DNA of 64,000 bases from Gammaproteobacteria bacterium. GTDB taxonomy: Bacteria; Pseudomonadota; Gammaproteobacteria; Pseudomonadales; Azotimanducaceae. The notes under the pieces were generated by a model that searched no databases, had not been told where the DNA came from, and saw only the letters and a list, made by a program, of their open reading frames with translations. The position numbers and the translations under genes are program-made. The stretch spans positions 248,001 to 312,000 of the forward strand of contig JAPOVV010000038.1 in NCBI GenBank assembly GCA_026707945.1, given 5' to 3'. Below, one piece after another: positions 58,810 through 64,000 of this stretch (positions are counted from its first letter, which is position 1; every line of letters starts with the position of its first letter).

Positions 58810-60081
58810 ATGTTTTTTGATCGTCCCGAAGCTGGTCTAGAAGCCATGCTTCTGTCGTTGCGATTTGACCACTCGAAAACGCCCCACAATTTGGCTGAAT
58901 TCAGTGAGCTGACGCGGTCTGCCGGATATGTGCCGAAGGTCGAACTAGCGATTACGCGGCACGAACCAAATCCACGCACAGGATTAGGCAGCGGTAAGGT
59001 AGCAGAGCTGCGCGAGGAGCTCGATTTCCACGATCTGACGCTCGTGATCATCGATTGCGAACTCACAGCGTCTCAGAATCGAAATCTCGAGCTGGCACTA
59101 GAACGCAGAGTATTGACTCGAACCGAATTGATTCTGACGATATTTGAGCAGCGCGCGCAGACCCGTGAAGGTAAATTACAGGTAGAACTGGCATTGCTCC
59201 GCCATGCGCAAACGCACGTGGTTGGCGGCTGGTCGCACTTGGACCGACAAAGGGGCGGCATCAATATGCGGGGCGCGGGTGAGCTACAGAGTGCGATTGA
59301 CAAAGGTCTGATTCAGCGCCGCATATTGAGTGTTGAGAAACGCCTTGAAAAAGTAGTTCAACATCGCGAGCAACACCGTAAACGTCGCCACCGGAATGAC
59401 ATACTGACCGTCGCGTTGGTGGGCTACACCAATGCTGGAAAATCGACGCTGTTTAACGCGCTAACGGAGTCAGAGGTGTATGCGGATGATCGACTATTCG
59501 CGACCCTTGATCCTACGATGCGGCGTTTAGCGCTGCCCAATGTTGGCACTGGGCTGCTCGCCGACACCGTAGGGTTTATCCGAGATTTGCCGATGTCGCT
59601 CGTTGCGGCGTTCAAGGCGACACTTGAAGAGGTCTCGCACGCCGACTTGCTATTGCACGTCATTGATGCATCTGCCGCAGACGCCGGTCGCATGGTTCAT
59701 GATGTACAAGACATCCTGACCGAGATTGGCGCTGGTGAAATTCCGACGATCAACGTACTCAACAAGGTCGATCAAGGCTTGCACCCTAACGTGGCATGTA
59801 TGACGGGTGTTCGCGTGAGTGCGTTAGAACGAACAGGCTTTGACGAGCTACGCGGGGCGCTGGGGGCGCAATTGGGCGGTATCACCCAGCTGTTTGAAGT
59901 TCATTTGCCCGCCAGCGCGGGAAAACTGCGAGCATGGCTCTACGGTTTAGGCGCAGTCAAGGACGAACGCTACGAGAGTGATGGAACAGCGACTTTATGT
60001 GTCAAACTTAATGAAACTAGCCTGACACGATTACGCAGTTCGCCTGGCGTTGCCTTAGAACCTGTCGTGTCCGCAACTTAA
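58810..60081 (+). CDS. hflX: ribosome-associated GTPase HflX
   Basis: 423 residues. The GTPase motifs are VALVGYTNAGKSTLFNAL (G1), DTVGFIRDLP (G3) and VLNKVD (G4). The N-terminal domain has the usual GSGKVAEL and LTRTELILTIFEQRAQTREG segments. The normally fixed RGPGETQLETDRRL signature before the G domain is changed here to RGAGELQSAIDKGLI. The family splits stalled ribosomes under heat stress. The hflK gene follows 30 bases later. Confidence 0.94.
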   Translation: MFFDRPEAGLEAMLLSLRFDHSKTPHNLAEFSELTRSAGYVPKVELAITRHEPNPRTGLGSGKVAELREELDFHDLTLVIIDCELTASQNRNLELALERRVLTRTELILTIFEQRAQTREGKLQVELALLRHAQTHVVGGWSHLDRQRGGINMRGAGELQSAIDKGLIQRRILSVEKRLEKVVQHREQHRKRRHRNDILTVALVGYTNAGKSTLFNALTESEVYADDRLFATLDPTMRRLALPNVGTGLLADTVGFIRDLPMSLVAAFKATLEEVSHADLLLHVIDASAADAGRMVHDVQDILTEIGAGEIPTINVLNKVDQGLHPNVACMTGVRVSALERTGFDELRGALGAQLGGITQLFEVHLPASAGKLRAWLYGLGAVKDERYESDGTATLCVKLNETSLTRLRSSPGVALEPVVSAT

Positions 60082-60111
60082 AATTCATTGGCAATCAGTA
60101 GAGGATCATTG

Positions 60112-61236
60112 ATGGCTTGGAACGACGATCAAAATAAGAAGGACCCTTGGGGTACCAGTGGCGATCAGGGTCCTCCCGATCTGGACGATGTTTTCCGCAA
60201 GTTCAAGAGCCAGTTTGGCGGCTTGTTCGGCGGTGGCTCGGGTGGTTCTTCTGGCTCCGGCGGTATTAGACGGTTCATTTCCCCCAGTATGCTGATCATC
60301 CTCTTGGTAGTGGTGATAGCTGTATACGCAATGTTCGGGTTCTACCAAGTCGACCAGCAAGAAAAGGGTGTTGTCTTCCGCTTTGGCAAGGTACAGAATG
60401 AAACGAGGCCACCAGGGTTACGGTGGAATCCTCCCATCATCGATGTCGTGGAGATGGTGAACGTCACACGTATCAATTCGAGCGAGCACGCTGCACAAAT
60501 GCTCACGGAAGACGAGAACATCGTGGCCGTCAACTTGGTCGTCCAATACCGCATCGCCGAACCGCTTTTGTACGCGGTCGAGATTCGAAACCCGACTGAG
60601 AGCTTGCGACATGCGACCGAGAGTGCGCTACGCCACGTGGTAGGCAGTTCGACAATGGATGCCGTTATCACTGAAGGTCGTGCGGAACTCGGTTTTGAAG
60701 TACAAGATCGGCTCCAGAGTTACGTAGATCGGTATCAAACCGGCATTCGCGTGAGTAAAGTGAACATCGATAACGTGGGTCCACCGTCCGAAGTTCAGGA
60801 AGCGTTTGACGACGTTCAGAAGGCAAAGGAGGACGAGGTCAAATTTACTAACCAAGCCAACGCGTACGCGGAACAGGTTGTACCGGAAGCGCGTGGTGAA
60901 GCACAACAAATGATCGAGCAAGCGAACGCGTATCGCGATCAAGTGATCGCAAATGCAGAGGGTGAGGCGGAACGATTCCTGAAACTCTTAGACGAGTATC
61001 AGCAAGCTCCCGAGGTCACGCGTAATCGACTCTATATCGAGGCGATGGAATCCGTTATGACCGACGCCAACAAGGTCATGGTGGACCTTGAGACGAGCAA
61101 CCAGATGATTTATCTACCGCTTGATCAAATTCGACAACGTGCAGGTGGCATCGGTGGCGTATCCCAAGATGGACGTGACGATGGATCGGACGGCATCATG
61201 AGTGCGATCGAGCAACGTACCGGTCGAGTTCGGTAG
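60112..61236 (+). CDS. hflK: FtsH protease modulator HflK
   Basis: 374 residues from the ATG at 60112, preceded by an AGAGGA ribosome site; an in-frame ATG at 60088 is less likely. A polar, glycine-rich N-terminal stretch precedes one membrane helix (PSMLIILLVVVIAVYAMFGF). The SPFH/band-7 domain starts with KGVVFRFGKV. A helical segment rich in Glu and Ala follows. With HflC it forms a ring complex around FtsH in the periplasm. The hflC start is 17 bases after its stop. Confidence 0.95.
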   Translation: MAWNDDQNKKDPWGTSGDQGPPDLDDVFRKFKSQFGGLFGGGSGGSSGSGGIRRFISPSMLIILLVVVIAVYAMFGFYQVDQQEKGVVFRFGKVQNETRPPGLRWNPPIIDVVEMVNVTRINSSEHAAQMLTEDENIVAVNLVVQYRIAEPLLYAVEIRNPTESLRHATESALRHVVGSSTMDAVITEGRAELGFEVQDRLQSYVDRYQTGIRVSKVNIDNVGPPSEVQEAFDDVQKAKEDEVKFTNQANAYAEQVVPEARGEAQQMIEQANAYRDQVIANAEGEAERFLKLLDEYQQAPEVTRNRLYIEAMESVMTDANKVMVDLETSNQMIYLPLDQIRQRAGGIGGVSQDGRDDGSDGIMSAIEQRTGRVR

Positions 61237-61252
61237 AGGAAGGTAGATCATC

Positions 61253-62128
61253 ATGAGTGTAAAAAGTATTGTCCTACTTGTTTTCCTAATCATCGTAGGC
61301 GCGTTGGTGTTTGACGCCGTGTTCGTCGTACACGAACGTGAACGTGCGCTGCTATTACGTTTTGGTGAAGCAAAACGGTCGTATGGTGATGACGACGCAG
61401 GTCTTCATTTCAAAATTCCGATTGCAGAAGAAGTGCGTCGGTTCGACGGGCGGATCTTGACCCTTGATACGCCGGCACAGCGCTATTTCACGATCGAGAA
61501 GAAACCAGTCATCGTTGACCTATTCGTCAAGTGGCGCGTCGGGGACGTAGAACGTTACTACACCGCGACTTCCGGTGAGGAACAGCGGGCGATGGGTCAA
61601 TTGGAAGATCGCGTTAATGAGGGACTACGTAATCAGATTGGTCGGCGCGACATGCATGAGGTCATTTCTGGCGAGCGCGATCTGCTCATGAATGAACTGA
61701 CGGCTCAACTTAATGGCATCATGGCAGATGAATTTGGGGTTGCCGTCATTGACATTCGCGTTAAGCGGATTGATTTACCTGAAGAGGTGTCGGACGCGGT
61801 ATTTGATCGAATGAACTCCGAACGGGAAATCGAGGCACGTCAATATCGAGCCACCGGGCAAGAATTGGCGATTGGCATCCGAGCGGATGCTGATCGACAG
61901 GCGATTGTGATCTCTGCTGAAGCAAACCGCGAGTCTGAGAAGATTCGTGGCGACGGTGATGCGCGGTCGGCTGAGATCTACGCGAATGCGTATGGTCAAG
62001 ATCCGGAGTTCTACAGTTTCTATCGCAGCATCAACGCCTATCGCAAAGTCTTCGAAGACGGTAGCGCGATGTTAGTGATCGATCCCTCGAGCGAATTCTT
62101 CAGGTTCCTCAAAGCGGAACAACCCTAA
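61253..62128 (+). CDS. hflC: FtsH protease modulator HflC
   Basis: 291 residues. One N-terminal membrane helix (IVLLVFLIIVGALVFDAVFV) is followed by the SPFH domain, starting with RERALLLRFGEAK. The GDGDARSAEIYANAYG block near residue 240 and the YRSINAYRKVF end are typical of HflC. It partners HflK. The short yjeT-like gene often found before purA is not present. Confidence 0.95.
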   Translation: MSVKSIVLLVFLIIVGALVFDAVFVVHERERALLLRFGEAKRSYGDDDAGLHFKIPIAEEVRRFDGRILTLDTPAQRYFTIEKKPVIVDLFVKWRVGDVERYYTATSGEEQRAMGQLEDRVNEGLRNQIGRRDMHEVISGERDLLMNELTAQLNGIMADEFGVAVIDIRVKRIDLPEEVSDAVFDRMNSEREIEARQYRATGQELAIGIRADADRQAIVISAEANRESEKIRGDGDARSAEIYANAYGQDPEFYSFYRSINAYRKVFEDGSAMLVIDPSSEFFRFLKAEQP

Positions 62129-62132
62129 CTAA

Positions 62133-63506
<1,374 letters not shown>

Positions 63507-63522
63507 ACGAGCGTCTCATTTC

Positions 63523-63720
63523 GTGTTAGAAAAGAAGCTTCTCGATATTTTGGTGTGTCCGGAGACAAAAGGTCCGTTGGTTTATAAAGTTGCCCTGAAC
63601 GAGCTTTGGTCCGTTAAGGCTGGACTAGCTTATGCGGTTAAAGATGACATACCTGTGTTGATCGCTGCGGATGCTCGCTCATTGAGTGATGACGAATTAA
63701 AGGAGTTAAACGAATCGTGA
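63523..63720 (+). CDS. Trm112-like small protein (YcaR/UPF0434 type)
   Basis: 65 residues from the GTG at 63523. The pattern LLDILVCPETKGPLVYK, then WSVKAGLAYAVKDDIPVLI, is that of Trm112/UPF0434 proteins, though only one Cys of the usual set is kept, so zinc is unlikely. Its function in bacteria is unclear; relatives activate methyltransferases in eukaryotes and archaea. It overlaps the folE2 GTG start by 4 bases. Confidence 0.82.
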   Translation: MLEKKLLDILVCPETKGPLVYKVALNELWSVKAGLAYAVKDDIPVLIAADARSLSDDELKELNES

Positions 63721-64000
63721 ACGAGCATCGACGCGATCTGCTTGCCGGTGCACTGCCCGATGTTGCGGGGCATGTTCACGATGAGCCACAAGGTACGCTA
63801 GATTGGGTTGGCATGAGCAACATTGCGATGCCGATTCGGGTACTTGATGTGGATGCGCAACATACTGCCCAGGCCGCCATTCAGCTATATGTAAATCTTG
63901 GCGATTCCCACGCCAAAGGCATTCACATGTCGCGCTTGTATCGCACCATGGGGAATGCGCTTGCGGAGGCACCGTTGACGCCAAACAGTCTTGCGGCGCT
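63717..64000 (+). CDS. folE2: GTP cyclohydrolase FolE2 (type IB), N-terminal part
   Basis: The frame from the GTG at 63717 runs out of the window (94 codons seen). It reads LPDVAGHVHDEPQGTLDWVG, then MPIRVLDVDAQHTAQAAIQL, then NLGDSHAKGIHMSRLY, which is the N-terminal pattern of FolE2. The enzyme opens GTP for folate and queuosine precursors, using metals other than zinc when zinc is short. The GTGA overlap with the preceding stop shows co-translation. Confidence 0.85.
   Translation, partial: MNEHRRDLLAGALPDVAGHVHDEPQGTLDWVGMSNIAMPIRVLDVDAQHTAQAAIQLYVNLGDSHAKGIHMSRLYRTMGNALAEAPLTPNSLAA

Overview
The window reads as chromosome of a free-living, probably marine, gammaproteobacterium of moderate GC. 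The basis is the gene order parE-parC, efp-epmA, psd, orn, queG, nnr-tsaE, amiC-mutL-miaA-hflX-hflK-hflC-purA (bases 42046-63506), which is a gammaproteobacterial housekeeping block. Two TonB-dependent receptors, a TRAP transporter and twin RND pumps fit an aerobic, scavenging lifestyle. No species can be named from the sequence alone. TTG and GTG starts are common.

Left part (1-12 kb): the 3' end of a TonB-dependent receptor, then a minus-strand run ahcY - CBS protein - glutathione-dependent formaldehyde dehydrogenase - amidohydrolase. Next come a cytochrome c lipoprotein, a small lipoprotein that looks like a single RND porter subdomain, a ribbon-helix-helix antitoxin with a frameshifted RelE toxin, and a TauD-type dioxygenase. 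A plus-strand set follows: unknown secreted protein, DUF1214 protein, sulfotransferase and SDR.

Middle part (12-42 kb) is accessory. A membrane fusion protein and two tandem RND permeases are followed by a beta-lactamase-fold hydrolase without a normal start codon and by a squalene/oxidosqualene cyclase-family protein with the oxidosqualene-type DCTAE motif and several changed pocket residues. Facing it is a FATP-type acyl-CoA synthetase. Then come an AlkD-like glycosylase, a cupin, an LRAT-domain protein, an M28-like peptidase with an altered metal site, a MATE exporter, an enoyl-CoA hydratase, a Gfo/Idh/MocA oxidoreductase, a large TonB-dependent receptor, a HicAB toxin-antitoxin pair with a perfect operator-like inverted repeat, a Nudix hydrolase and a complete TRAP transporter.

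Right part (40.7-64 kb) is housekeeping: yqiB-cpdA-parE-parC, efp-epmA, psd-rhdA, orn/queG, nnr-tsaE, then a TnpB-only IS200/IS605-type insertion between tsaE and amiC, then amiC-mutL-miaA-hflX-hflK-hflC-purA, a Trm112-like protein and the start of folE2. Two differences from the usual layout stand out: hfq is absent from its normal place between miaA and hflX, and the tnpB insertion separates tsaE from amiC.

The strongest leads are the divergent triterpene cyclase, the solo RND-subdomain lipoprotein, the TnpB element with matching terminal hairpins, and the missing hfq. I see no CRISPR array, tRNA or rRNA gene.
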